NCBI GenBank assembly: GCA_039931435.1
Contig: JBDTRY010000140.1
Coordinates: 1-9,724 of the forward strand
Direction: 5' to 3'
DNA: 9,724 nucleotides
Source: JBDTRY01 sp039931435
Lineage (GTDB): Bacteria; Acidobacteriota; Thermoanaerobaculia; Gp7-AA8
Part shown: positions 1-6,145 of the stretch, one piece after another
How positions within the stretch are numbered: position 1 is the stretch's first letter
How the letters are laid out: each line of letters opens with the position of its first letter
Translations under genes and position numbers: made by a program
Notes under the pieces: model-generated
The model's database searches: none
What the model was told of the DNA's origin: nothing
What the model saw: only the letters and a program-made list of their open reading frames with translations

Positions 1-650
1 TTGGAGTTGATGCGCTTGTCGATGTTGATCTTCTCGATCTCGATCTCCAGGAAGTCCTGAAGCTTCTGCAGCCGCTCGTAGGCGCTGGGGGTTTCCAGGA
101 GCTGCTGTTTTTCTGCGGTACTGATCAGCAGGTGTGAAGCCAGCGTGTCCGCGAACTTGTCCGGCTCGTCGAGTTTGAGCGTGGACATCACACCCTCGAA
201 GGCCAGATGGTGGGACATCTTGGCGTACTGCTCGAAGATCTCCACGAGCTTCTGGATGTAATCGGCGATCTCCGGAGTGAGCGGCGAGACCGCCGGAAGG
301 GAGCGGACGGAAACGGAGACGTAGCCGTCACCTTCGCTGAAGGAAACGATCTCGGCGCGGGAAATGCCCTCGACCATGACCTTTACGTTCTGGTTGGGCA
401 ATTTCAGATTCTGAACAACGGTGGCCACGACGCCGATCTTGTGGATCTGATCCATCTTCGGATCGTCCACCTTGGGGTCGCGCTGCGTGGCCAGGAAGAT
501 TCTCTTGTCCGACGTCGAGAGGGTGGCCTCCAAGGCCAGAATCGAGGCCCGGCGACCGACCACGAAGGGAGCCATCATCGACGGAAAGACCACCATGTCC
601 CGAAGCGGGACCAGCGGCAACTCAAAGGGTTGGTTCGGATCGTTTGGCAT
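1..650 (-). CDS. lon: Lon ATP-dependent protease, N-terminal part (runs off left edge)
   Basis: Lon is a cytoplasmic AAA+ serine protease that degrades misfolded and regulatory proteins. Only the first 216 codons are in the window, all within the substrate-recognising N-terminal (LAN/PUA-like) domain; the AAA+ and Ser-Lys protease domains lie beyond the left edge. The N-terminus begins MPNDPNQPFELPLVPLRDMV, matching the family's P-x-LPLRD-x-V-x-(Y/F)-P opening. The expected 'LKLP...VKVMVEG..RA' stretch follows at about residues 87-105, then a helical region ending near 'EIEKINIDKRINS'. The ATG at 648-650 is preceded by AGGAG (complement of 664-668), with a rather long 13-nt spacing. No stop or frameshift interrupts the visible part. 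It follows clpX on the same strand after 134 bp, so it could be co-transcribed or have its own promoter; no convincing -35/-10 pair was found. The family assignment is secure, but the completeness of the gene cannot be judged. Confidence 0.95.
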   Translation of the reverse strand, partial: MPNDPNQPFELPLVPLRDMVVFPSMMAPFVVGRRASILALEATLSTSDKRIFLATQRDPKVDDPKMDQIHKIGVVATVVQNLKLPNQNVKVMVEGISRAEIVSFSEGDGYVSVSVRSLPAVSPLTPEIADYIQKLVEIFEQYAKMSHHLAFEGVMSTLKLDEPDKFADTLASHLLISTAEKQQLLETPSAYERLQKLQDFLEIEIEKINIDKRINS

Positions 651-784
651 AGTGTGCAGTTGTCTCCTGGGTGAAACCGCAACGTATACAAAGCGTCGGC
701 CCGCCGTGACGGGCGCGAAGGGATGGTTGCTGTAAATCGTGAAAGGGGTCCGACGGCGGAAGGGGTGGGCTCAGCGAGCGGATC

Positions 785-2035
785 CTAGCCGGCCTTCCGG
801 AAGAGCGTGATGGGCTGGCTGCGGCTCAGGACGACCTCGCGGGTGATCAGGCATTCCTCGATCGAATCCTGCGAGGGAATCGTGTACATCATGTCCAGCA
901 TCAGCTCTTCGATGATGATCTTCAACCCGCGAGCTCCGACATTCCTCTTCAGGGCCTCCTCCGCGATTGCCTCGAGGGCATCTTCGGTGAATTTCAGAGA
1001 AACGTTTTCGAATCCCATGATGGTCTCGTACTGCCGGACCAGGGAGTTCTTCGGCTCTTTGAGGATCTCGATCAGCGAGGCCTTATCCAGTTCGCTGAGC
1101 GTCGCCACGACCGGCAGCCGTCCCACGAATTCCGGGATCAAACCGTACTTGATGAGATCTTCGGGATGGACCTGAATGAGCAGTTCGCTGACTCGTCTGT
1201 CCTTTTTCGAGGAAATCTTCGCACCGAAACCGACCGTCCTCTCGGACATCCGGCGCTCGATGACGTTCTCCAGCCCCACGAACGCTCCTCCGCAGATGAA
1301 GAGAATGTTCGTCGTGTCGATCTGAATGAACTCCTGGTGCGGGTGCTTGCGTCCGCCCTGCGGGGGAACGTTGGCCACCGTGCCTTCCAGGATCTTCAGC
1401 AGGGCCTGCTGCACTCCCTCGCCCGATACATCCCGGGTGATGGAGGGGTTGTCGCCCTTGCGGCAGATCTTGTCCACCTCGTCGATGTAGACGATGCCCC
1501 GCTGTGTTTTGTCCTTGTCGTTTCCCGCGGCCTGATAGAGCTTGAGAATGATGTTTTCGACGTCTTCACCGACGTAGCCCGCTTCGGTGAGGGTGGTGGC
1601 ATCGACAATGGTGAACGGCACCGAGAGCATGCGGGCCAGTGTCTGCGCCAGAAGCGTTTTGCCGGTCCCGGTGGGGCCGATCAGAAGGATGTTCGACTTC
1701 TGAAGCTCCACGTCCGTGCGCGTGCTTCGCTGCTGGTAGTCGATACGCTTGTAATGGTTGTATACGGCGACGGCCAGACGCTTCTTGGCGTTGTCCTGAC
1801 CAACGACGTACTGGTCGAGGAACTCTTTGATTTCTTTCGGCTTGGGAAGCTGACTGCTACCCTCGACCGCCGTCGCCTCGTCTTTGCGGTCTTCGGCGAT
1901 AATGTCCAGACAGATGTCCACACATTCGTCGCAGATATAGACAGTCGGTCCTGCGATGAGCTTCTTTACGTCCCGCTGCGATTTGTTACAGAAACTACAG
2001 CGCAGGACGTCGCCGCTGCTTCCCTTCTTCGACAT
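785..2035 (-). CDS. clpX: ATP-dependent Clp protease ATP-binding subunit ClpX
   Basis: ClpX is the hexameric AAA+ unfoldase that recognises substrates and threads them into ClpP in the cytoplasm. The 416-residue product is normal for the family. Visible elements: the N-terminal zinc-binding domain with Cys13, Cys16, Cys35 and Cys38; Walker A GPTGTGKT at 120-127; the substrate-gripping pore loop GYVG at 153-156; Walker B with IVYIDE ending at 186; the RKH loop (GGRKHPH); the ClpP-docking IGF-type loop, here V-G-F in 'TVGFGAKI'; the Arg-finger box 'PEFVGRLP'; and sensor 2 'GARGLK'. The ATG at 2033-2035 is preceded by AGG (4 nt away) and GAGG (10 nt away). The gene lies downstream of clpP after an unusually long 341-bp gap that contains a good promoter, so it can probably be transcribed independently of tig-clpP. 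No missing key residues were seen. Confidence 0.98.
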   Translation of the reverse strand: MSKKGSSGDVLRCSFCNKSQRDVKKLIAGPTVYICDECVDICLDIIAEDRKDEATAVEGSSQLPKPKEIKEFLDQYVVGQDNAKKRLAVAVYNHYKRIDYQQRSTRTDVELQKSNILLIGPTGTGKTLLAQTLARMLSVPFTIVDATTLTEAGYVGEDVENIILKLYQAAGNDKDKTQRGIVYIDEVDKICRKGDNPSITRDVSGEGVQQALLKILEGTVANVPPQGGRKHPHQEFIQIDTTNILFICGGAFVGLENVIERRMSERTVGFGAKISSKKDRRVSELLIQVHPEDLIKYGLIPEFVGRLPVVATLSELDKASLIEILKEPKNSLVRQYETIMGFENVSLKFTEDALEAIAEEALKRNVGARGLKIIIEELMLDMMYTIPSQDSIEECLITREVVLSRSQPITLFRKAG

Positions 2036-2062
2036 TTGGCCTGATCCTCGTGTCCCTCAGTC

Positions 2063-2091
2063 ATTGTTCTACGCGACCGCAAAGGTGTCAA
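2063..2091 (-). promoter_or_regulatory. Predicted sigma70-type promoter of clpX
   Basis: Reading the minus strand, a perfect -35 hexamer TTGACA (complement of 2086-2091) is followed after exactly 17 nt by AACAAT (complement of 2063-2068, 4 of 6 matches to TATAAT). Transcription would start near 2056, leaving a leader of about 20 nt that holds the clpX Shine-Dalgarno sequence. Position and spacing fit well. It is a prediction by eye, with no transcript evidence. Confidence 0.6.
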
Positions 2092-2241
2092 GGAGCACAC
2101 ACTGCGGAGCACAGCTGTTCATGGTCAACATTTCACTGCAGAGGCCAATTCCTTTTCCTGGCCTCGAGGCCGGAATGCAGCCGAAACTCCTGTCCTGTCA
2201 GCCGTCCTGTGTTCTCGAACGACAACCCGAGGCCTTGTGAC

Positions 2242-2278
2242 CCCGATGAACGAAGCGAATCGCTCGCTTTGCTTCGGG
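2242..2278. repeat. REP-like imperfect hairpin repeat
   Basis: The outer arms CCCGA (2242-2246) and TCGGG (2274-2278) enclose an inner 8-bp stem, CGAAGCGA (2251-2258) with TCGCTTTG (2264-2271, one G-U pair), around a 5-nt loop. On the minus strand it reads TCATCCCGAAGCAAAGCGAG and onward. This resembles the interspersed intergenic 'TCATCCCGA-GCGAAGCGAG' type repeats seen in many bacterial genomes. The resemblance is from memory. It could also act as an RNA-stabilising 3' structure for clpP mRNA. Confidence 0.45.
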
Positions 2279-2376
2279 ATGAACCGTCGTGGTGGTCGTG
2301 ACCTTCCCCCGACACCGGCGTACCGCGCCGTCCTCTTTCGGGATGACCTGATCGAACCGCCCCACCCTCCCGAGCA

Positions 2377-2964
2377 CTACTCCCGTTTCTCGATCACCTG
2401 ATCGACCAGACCGTAGTCCACGGCTTCAGACGCCTGGAGAATATAGTCACGGTCGGTATCGCGGTCGATCTTCTCCACGGACTGACCGGTGTGATCGGCG
2501 AGGATTCCGTTGATGCGCTGTTTCATGCGCATGATGTCCCGGGCGTGGATATCGATTTCGCTGGCCTGGCCGCCGAGACCGTACATGAGCGGCTGGTGGA
2601 TGAGAACGCGCGAGTTCGGCAGCGCGTAGCGCTTCCCTTTCTTTCCGGCAGAGAGGAGCACCGCGGCCATCGACGCCGCCTGCCCGATGCAGATCGTAGT
2701 GATGTCCGGCTTCACGTACTGCATCGTGTCGTATATGGCCAGCCCCGATGTGATCGATCCACCCGGAGAGTTGATATAGATGGAAATATCCTTTTCAGGA
2801 TTCTCTGCCTCGAGGAATAGCAACTGGGCAATGATCAGATTGGAAACCGTATCGTCGATCTGCTGTCCGAGAAAAATTACGTTGTCCTTGAGCAGGCGCG
2901 AGTAAATGTCGTAAGCACGTTCCCCGCGTGAGGTCTGCTCGACCACCATAGGAATGAGAACCAT
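2377..2964 (-). CDS. clpP: ATP-dependent Clp protease proteolytic subunit ClpP
   Basis: ClpP is the tetradecameric serine peptidase that works with ClpX (or ClpA/ClpC) in the cytoplasm. The product is 195 residues, close to the mature family length. The N-terminus (MVLIPMVVEQTSRGERAYD) aligns with the mature start of E. coli ClpP, so there is essentially no propeptide. The catalytic triad is visible as Ser98 in GQAASMA, His123 in LIHQPL and Asp173 in DTDRDY. The oligomerisation/handle helix follows His123. Compared with B. subtilis ClpP, recalled from memory, there is one extra residue between HQPL and GQA, which moves the Asp from 172 to 173. The ATG at 2962-2964 has an AGGA-containing purine tract about 11 nt upstream. 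It sits 126 bp downstream of tig, in the usual tig-clpP-clpX order. Confidence 0.98.
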   Translation of the reverse strand: MVLIPMVVEQTSRGERAYDIYSRLLKDNVIFLGQQIDDTVSNLIIAQLLFLEAENPEKDISIYINSPGGSITSGLAIYDTMQYVKPDITTICIGQAASMAAVLLSAGKKGKRYALPNSRVLIHQPLMYGLGGQASEIDIHARDIMRMKQRINGILADHTGQSVEKIDRDTDRDYILQASEAVDYGLVDQVIEKRE

Positions 2965-3005
2965 TGTGCTGAATTTCCTTTCTCGGAGTATCCGGGCGTA
3001 GAAAG

Positions 3006-3018
3006 TGTCTCGGAGACA
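3006..3018. promoter_or_regulatory. Dyad TGTCTC-G-GAGACA upstream of clpP
   Basis: This is a perfect 6-bp inverted repeat with a 1-nt centre, 42 nt upstream of the clpP start codon. Such a compact dyad could be a repressor operator or a tight RNA hairpin. No known clp regulator site (CIRCE, CtsR heptamers) is recognisable here. Confidence 0.35.
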
Positions 3019-3024
3019 GAGAGA

Positions 3025-3047
3025 CTGGTCCGGAAGGCCGGAGCCAG
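3025..3047 (-). promoter_or_regulatory. GC-rich hairpin in tig-clpP intergenic region
   Basis: The arms form a 9-bp stem with a single bulged base: CTGG pairs with CCAG, then TCCGG pairs with CCGGA, around a CCTT tetraloop (minus strand). A pyrimidine-rich stretch TCTCTCTGTCTCC follows on the minus strand, but not a true U-tract. It may be a weak terminator or attenuator after tig, or a processing or stability element in a tig-clpP transcript. Confidence 0.4.
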
Positions 3048-3054
3048 GATTCCC

Positions 3055-3077
3055 GTCTACTGAGTACAGTCTACTGA
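3055..3077. repeat. Perfect 9-bp direct repeat GTCTACTGA x2 (14-bp period)
   Basis: GTCTACTGA occurs at 3055-3063 and again at 3069-3077, separated by GTACA. The spacer and flanks also form ACTG-AGTA-CAGT. It lies directly after the tig stop codon and before the hairpin. Tandem short repeats of this kind are candidate binding sites for a transcription factor acting on clpP, but no factor is identifiable. Confidence 0.45.
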
Positions 3078-3090
3078 ATTCAACAACGCT

Positions 3091-4371
3091 CTATTCCTTC
3101 GCCGGAACGATCCGAGCCTCTTTCAACACGAGTTCGAGGGCTTTGTCCTGCATCAGCGACTGACGGATCTCCTCGTAGCTGCCGTTGTGACGCAGCTGGT
3201 GTTTGACCTCAGCAAAGTCGCGCCTGGACTCGGCTGAGGCCCGCCGGATCTCCGCGTCCACTTCCGGGTCGGCCACGGCAATGTTCTCCGCCCTGGCGAT
3301 CGCTTCGAGGATCAGAGCACGACGGGCGCGCTTTTCGGCGTCCGGACGGAAGTCGTCGCGGATCTTCTTCCAGTCCAGCTCTGCACGCTCCAGATCGACA
3401 CCCTGGGAAGTGAGGAACCGCGCGTAATTACGAAGGGCGTTTCCGAGGTGCTCTTCGATCATCACCTCCGGCACCTCGAACTCGTGCAGGGCCACCAGTT
3501 TTTCGCTCAGTGCCTGACGCTGCGTGTGTGCCCCCTCCTGCTCCTTGTGTTTCTGCAGGTCCTGGCGAACCGTTGCGCGCATGATCTCAGTCGAGTCCCA
3601 GCCGAGACTCCTGGCGAATTCGTCGTCGAGCTCCGGACGCACGCGGTCCCGGATTTCCTTGATGGTCAGTTCGTAGTGGACCGTCTTTCCCCGCAATTCT
3701 TCGTTGACGGCCTCATCGTCGTAGGATTTCTCGAAGCTGGCCTGGTCCCCGGCTTGCTTTCCGCGCACGGCTTCATGCAGCTCAGGCAGCGGCGTCTCCT
3801 CGCCTACCTGCACATGGGCCGCTTCGCTCGTACGCGTTTCCAGGCCTTCGCCGCTGCTGACGATGTCCATGACCACGTAATCGCCGTCGCCGGCGGCGCG
3901 GTCATCAACAATGCGGAACGAGCTCGATTGATCGCGAAGCCGTTCGATCATCTGATCGACGTCCGGATCCTCGATGGCCGTGTTCACTTCGTCCACGGTC
4001 AGGCCCCGAAACTCCTGCAACTCGAACGTCGGCTTTACCTCGAATTCAGCTTCGAACTTCAGGGGTGCGTCCTCGCTCACGGCGTCGACGTGTTTGACCA
4101 TGGGGTCGCCTACCGTAGCCAGCCCCTTTTCCGCCACGGCCTCGTGGAAATAACGGGGCAACAGGCGCTCGACCACTTCCTGGCGGATTTCCTTCTGGAA
4201 GCGGGTGCGAATCATGTTCGTGGGGATCTTTCCCGGGCGGAATCCAGGCAGCTTGGCCTGCTGTGCGAATTCTCTGGTGACGAGGCCGATTTCCTTCTTC
4301 ACGGCCTCGGCCGGTATTTCAACTTCCACATTCTTCTTGATGGACGAAATGTCTCGTAATGTAACCAGCAT
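3091..4371 (-). CDS. tig: Trigger factor (ribosome-bound chaperone/PPIase)
   Basis: Trigger factor binds the ribosome exit tunnel and shields nascent chains; its middle domain is an FKBP-type prolyl isomerase. The 426-residue product compares with 432 in E. coli. The ribosome-binding signature GFRPGKIP is at 43-50. The FKBP-like domain spans roughly residues 150-245, with 'GDGDYVVMDI' and 'TVHYELTIKEI'. The helical C-terminal chaperone arms follow from 'PELDDEFARSLG' to the end. The start was set at the ATG at 4369-4371 (MLVTLRDIS) because it matches the family N-terminus and has GAGG (complement of 4378-4381) 6 nt upstream. The frame stays open a further 100 codons upstream, but that stretch is the tRNA-Leu gene and its flank, not protein. 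The gene heads the tig-clpP-clpX-lon group. Confidence 0.96.
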   Translation of the reverse strand: MLVTLRDISSIKKNVEVEIPAEAVKKEIGLVTREFAQQAKLPGFRPGKIPTNMIRTRFQKEIRQEVVERLLPRYFHEAVAEKGLATVGDPMVKHVDAVSEDAPLKFEAEFEVKPTFELQEFRGLTVDEVNTAIEDPDVDQMIERLRDQSSSFRIVDDRAAGDGDYVVMDIVSSGEGLETRTSEAAHVQVGEETPLPELHEAVRGKQAGDQASFEKSYDDEAVNEELRGKTVHYELTIKEIRDRVRPELDDEFARSLGWDSTEIMRATVRQDLQKHKEQEGAHTQRQALSEKLVALHEFEVPEVMIEEHLGNALRNYARFLTSQGVDLERAELDWKKIRDDFRPDAEKRARRALILEAIARAENIAVADPEVDAEIRRASAESRRDFAEVKHQLRHNGSYEEIRQSLMQDKALELVLKEARIVPAKE

Positions 4372-4393
4372 GGGGCGCCTCGTTTTCAGTGGT

Positions 4394-4403
4394 AGCGATC
4401 GCT
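4394..4403. promoter_or_regulatory. Palindrome AGCGATCGCT in the tig leader
   Basis: This is a perfect 10-bp palindrome, extended with one mismatch to 16 bp (GGTAGCGATCGCTGCC, 4391-4406), 22 nt upstream of the tig start codon. It could form a leader hairpin or be a protein-binding dyad. A chance occurrence in G+C-rich DNA is also plausible. Confidence 0.25.
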
Positions 4404-4483
4404 GCCGCGGTGAAATGCTCGGTGGTCGGTGTTCGGATACGAGCGCCGGCTCACAGGGAACCGGCCACTCGAGAGCTGGCACA

Positions 4484-4569
4484 TGGTGCGAAAGGGGGGA
4501 CTCGAACCCCCACGGCTTTGGGCCACTGGATCCTAAGTCCAGCGCGTCTACCAGTTCCGCCACTTTCGC
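4484..4569 (-). tRNA. tRNA-Leu (anticodon UAG)
   Basis: The 5' end is at 4569, and GCGAAAG pairs with CTTTCGC in a perfect 7-bp acceptor stem. The anticodon arm CTGGA-CTTAGGA-TCCAG gives anticodon UAG, which reads CUN leucine codons. A long variable arm with a GGC/GCC stem marks it as class II. The T arm is GGGGG-TTCGAGT-CCCCC. The discriminator A is followed by an encoded CCA (4484-4486). It is 83 nt plus CCA. It lies between tRNA-Lys and tig on the same strand. Confidence 0.96.
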
Positions 4570-4659
4570 GTCGGGGGGCTCGCCATGCGAGCAGCACTTC
4601 TGCCATTCTTTCGGGCCAGTCGCCTGCCCCTCGTTTCCTGCCTGCCTTCGCAGTTGAAC

Positions 4660-4735
4660 TGGTGCCCCCACTAGGACTCGAACCTAGAACCAACAGATTA
4701 AGAGTCTGCTGCTCTACCAATTGAGCTATGGAGGC
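4660..4735 (-). tRNA. tRNA-Lys (anticodon CUU)
   Basis: The 5' end is at 4735. The acceptor stem is GCCTCCA with TGGGGGC (one G-U pair). The D arm has GCTC/GAGC. The anticodon arm GCAGA-CTCTTAA-TCTGT gives anticodon CUU for the AAG codon. The T arm is CTAGG-TTCGAGT-CCTAG. The discriminator A is followed by an encoded CCA at 4660-4662. It is 76 nt including CCA. It is the first gene behind the promoter at 4793-4821 and lies 90 bp ahead of tRNA-Leu. Confidence 0.97.
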
Positions 4736-4755
4736 GAGAACCGTCCAAACCGCGG

Positions 4756-4787
4756 GCGGCGAGAAGAAAATTTCTTCCGACTGCCGC
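4756..4787 (-). promoter_or_regulatory. Dyad in the tRNA leader
   Basis: GAAGAAA (4763-4769) and TTTCTTC (4771-4777) form a perfect 7-bp inverted repeat around one base. It is flanked by the complementary pair GCGGC (4756-4760) and GCCGC (4783-4787). In RNA this gives an extended hairpin between the predicted promoter and tRNA-Lys. It could be a processing signal, or a terminator relic of the upstream gene. No T-run follows the outer stem. Confidence 0.35.
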
Positions 4788-4792
4788 GGCGG

Positions 4793-4821
4793 ATTGTAGT
4801 GGCCCCTCCAACGGAATACAA
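4793..4821 (-). promoter_or_regulatory. Predicted promoter for tRNA-Lys/tRNA-Leu (and possibly tig)
   Basis: On the minus strand, TTGTAT (complement of 4816-4821) and TACAAT (complement of 4793-4798, 5 of 6 matches to TATAAT) are separated by exactly 17 nt. Transcription would start near 4786, about 50 nt ahead of tRNA-Lys. A GC-rich stretch follows the -10, as is common in stable-RNA promoters. The site begins just after the stop of the upstream phosphatidyltransferase gene. Confidence 0.55.
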
Positions 4822-4827
4822 CTCGCT

Positions 4828-5457
4828 TCAATGAAGGCTGGCGGAGGGCCTGGCACGCTCGGCCAGTGTGAGAAGCATCGCATCCGTTCGCCGCAGATAC
4901 CCCCATCCCGAATAGAGCGTGAAGGCGAGGGCCAGAGCGTAGACCGGAACCTGCATGGGAACCACCAGGGGAGCGAGCATTGTGTTCGAAGCGATGGCAA
5001 CCGACAGCGCCACCACCTGCAGCACAGTCGAGATCTTTCCAGGGATAGAGGGGGGGAAGCCCCGCACCCGAACACGCGTGTAGAGCAGGTAGGCGAAGAA
5101 GACGAGAAGAAAATCCCGGGCGAAGACGGTGAACGTCAGCCACGAAGGAAGCCGGTGCAGGGCAATGCCATTGATCGTATAGACGACATATCCGCAGAAC
5201 ATCATGGTCTTATCCGCGGCGGGATCGAGCAGGGCCCCGATCCTGGAGCGCTGGTCGAGCTTCCGGGCGATGAACCCGTCGAGCGCGTCCGTGGCGGCGG
5301 CGGAGACGAACAGCACCAGGGCCAGAGTGAAGTGCCCCGCCAGGGAACTGACTACGAAAAAAGGAATGAGCGCGATGCGCAGAAACGTGAGCAGATTGGG
5401 AATGGTCCAGACACCCTCGTAATCCTTGTGCCGCGTCCCGGCCTCCGGACCTTTCAG
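4828..5457 (-). CDS. pgsA: CDP-alcohol phosphatidyltransferase, PgsA-like
   Basis: This is probably CDP-diacylglycerol-glycerol-3-phosphate 3-phosphatidyltransferase, which makes phosphatidylglycerol phosphate in the inner membrane. With the start chosen here the product is 209 residues. The family motif D-x2-D-G-x2-A-R-x8-G-x3-D-x3-D is complete, with Asp57, Asp60, Asp78 and Asp82. The N-terminal 'IPNLLTFLRI' helix, 'FARD' and 'PGKISTVLQ' support PgsA over other members. Several hydrophobic segments are visible, for example around 22-55, 120-135 and 150-185. No ATG, GTG or TTG exists in frame upstream of the GTG at 5316, which would cut off the first membrane helix. The best start is CTG at 5455-5457, overlapping the upstream regulator's stop as CTGA. 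ATT at 5401-5403 is an alternative. Another CDP-alcohol substrate is possible. Confidence 0.85.
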   Translation of the reverse strand: MKGPEAGTRHKDYEGVWTIPNLLTFLRIALIPFFVVSSLAGHFTLALVLFVSAAATDALDGFIARKLDQRSRIGALLDPAADKTMMFCGYVVYTINGIALHRLPSWLTFTVFARDFLLVFFAYLLYTRVRVRGFPPSIPGKISTVLQVVALSVAIASNTMLAPLVVPMQVPVYALALAFTLYSGWGYLRRTDAMLLTLAERARPSASLH

Positions 5458-6134
5458 GTGTCCGCCCGGAATTGTTCGATGGCAGTTTTCTTCAGGTAAA
5501 TCGTCTTCCCCTCGGACAGGAGAAGGTCCTGCTGCATCAAATCGTGGATCAGCCGCGAGACCGTTTCCCGTGAGGTGCCGATGGTGTTGGCGATGGCCTG
5601 ATGCGTGGGTCGGGTCACCGCCACGTAGCCGTTCGCCAGAATCTTTCCGTTGCGCTGGGCCAGTTCCAGAAGGTACCTGGCCAGCCGTCCGTAAACGTCC
5701 ATGGTCGCCAGCGATTCGATACGGTCCGAGGCTGAGCGAAGCCGGCGGGAGAGCTCAGCCAGCACCTTCCTGGTGATGGAAAAGTTCTCACTGAGCAACT
5801 GCAGAAAATCACTGCGCCAGATGGTCCAGAGCTCAAGGTCTTCCAGCGCGACCACCGTTGCCGACCGCGGTTCGTTGTCGAGCAGCGCCATCTCCCCGAA
5901 AAAGTCTCCGGGACCCATCGTGGAAAGGATGATTTCCTTGCCTTCCGGCGAGATCATCGTCACCTTCACTCGTCCTTCGCGGATGAGGCAGAAAACGTCC
6001 CCGCTCTGATCCTCGTGAAAGACAACTTCGTCCTTTTCGTGTCGCCGCGGACGGACCACGGACGCAAGCGTGTTCAATTCCCGCTCGTCCAGCTCGGCGA
6101 AGAGAACAAACTTCCGGAAAAGAGCCGTGTCCAT
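5454..6134 (-). CDS. CRP/FNR-family transcriptional regulator
   Basis: This is a cyclic-nucleotide-binding-type DNA-binding regulator of 226 residues. An N-terminal beta-barrel sensor domain covers about residues 5-120, with a phosphate-binding cassette FGEMALLDNEPRSAT at 79-93 (Glu81 and Arg90 in the cAMP-contacting positions). A dimerisation helix lies at about 118-145. A C-terminal winged HTH has the recognition region THQAIANTIGTSRETVSRL at 177-195. The only N-terminal cysteine is Cys49, so an FNR-type iron-sulphur cluster is unlikely. The conserved Glu and Arg favour cAMP or a similar ligand, but the ligand is inferred. The ATG at 6132-6134 fits the family start (MDTALFRKF) but has no Shine-Dalgarno sequence, and a -10-like TAGAAT lies only 11 nt upstream. 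In-frame ATG 6218 is an alternative. The stop overlaps the pgsA-like start. Confidence 0.93.
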   Translation of the reverse strand: MDTALFRKFVLFAELDERELNTLASVVRPRRHEKDEVVFHEDQSGDVFCLIREGRVKVTMISPEGKEIILSTMGPGDFFGEMALLDNEPRSATVVALEDLELWTIWRSDFLQLLSENFSITRKVLAELSRRLRSASDRIESLATMDVYGRLARYLLELAQRNGKILANGYVAVTRPTHQAIANTIGTSRETVSRLIHDLMQQDLLLSEGKTIYLKKTAIEQFRADT

Positions 6135-6145
6135 GGGAGGGGCGC

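Larger units (their letters stand above)
2036..2376. other. Long clpP-clpX intergenic region without a gene
   Basis: These 341 bp hold no credible coding sequence on either strand. They contain the clpX promoter near the clpX end, a 12-nt palindrome GGCCTCGAGGCC at 2160-2171, the imperfect hairpin at 2242-2278, a 5-bp GC stem (CGGCG at 2316-2320 with CGCCG at 2326-2330), and two copies of the 10-mer TTCGGGATGA at 2273-2282 and 2337-2346. None of the stems is followed by a T-run on the minus strand, so a classical intrinsic terminator for clpP is not evident. Confidence 0.7.

Noticed and set aside
699..714. GCCCG...CGGGC stem between clpX and lon as a terminator
   Set aside because: Only a 5-bp stem with no T-run after it on the minus strand, so not enough to call a terminator.
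1166..2044. 292-codon plus-strand open frame
   Set aside because: It is antisense to the complete clpX gene and has no recognisable domain; such shadows are common in G+C-rich coding DNA.
3448..4359. 303-codon plus-strand open frame
   Set aside because: It is antisense to trigger factor, has no recognisable domain, and is explained by codon bias on the opposite strand.
4372..4671. 100-codon upstream extension of the trigger factor frame
   Set aside because: It translates through the tRNA-Leu gene (the KVAELVDALDLGSSG-type tRNA read-through artefact), does not match the trigger factor N-terminus, and the ATG at 4371 has a good Shine-Dalgarno sequence.
4451..5143. 230-codon minus-strand open frame across both tRNAs and into the pgsA-like gene
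   Set aside because: It contains tRNA read-through peptides (IAQLVEQQTLNLLVLGSSPS and ESGGTGRRAGLRIQ types) and is out of frame with the real gene.
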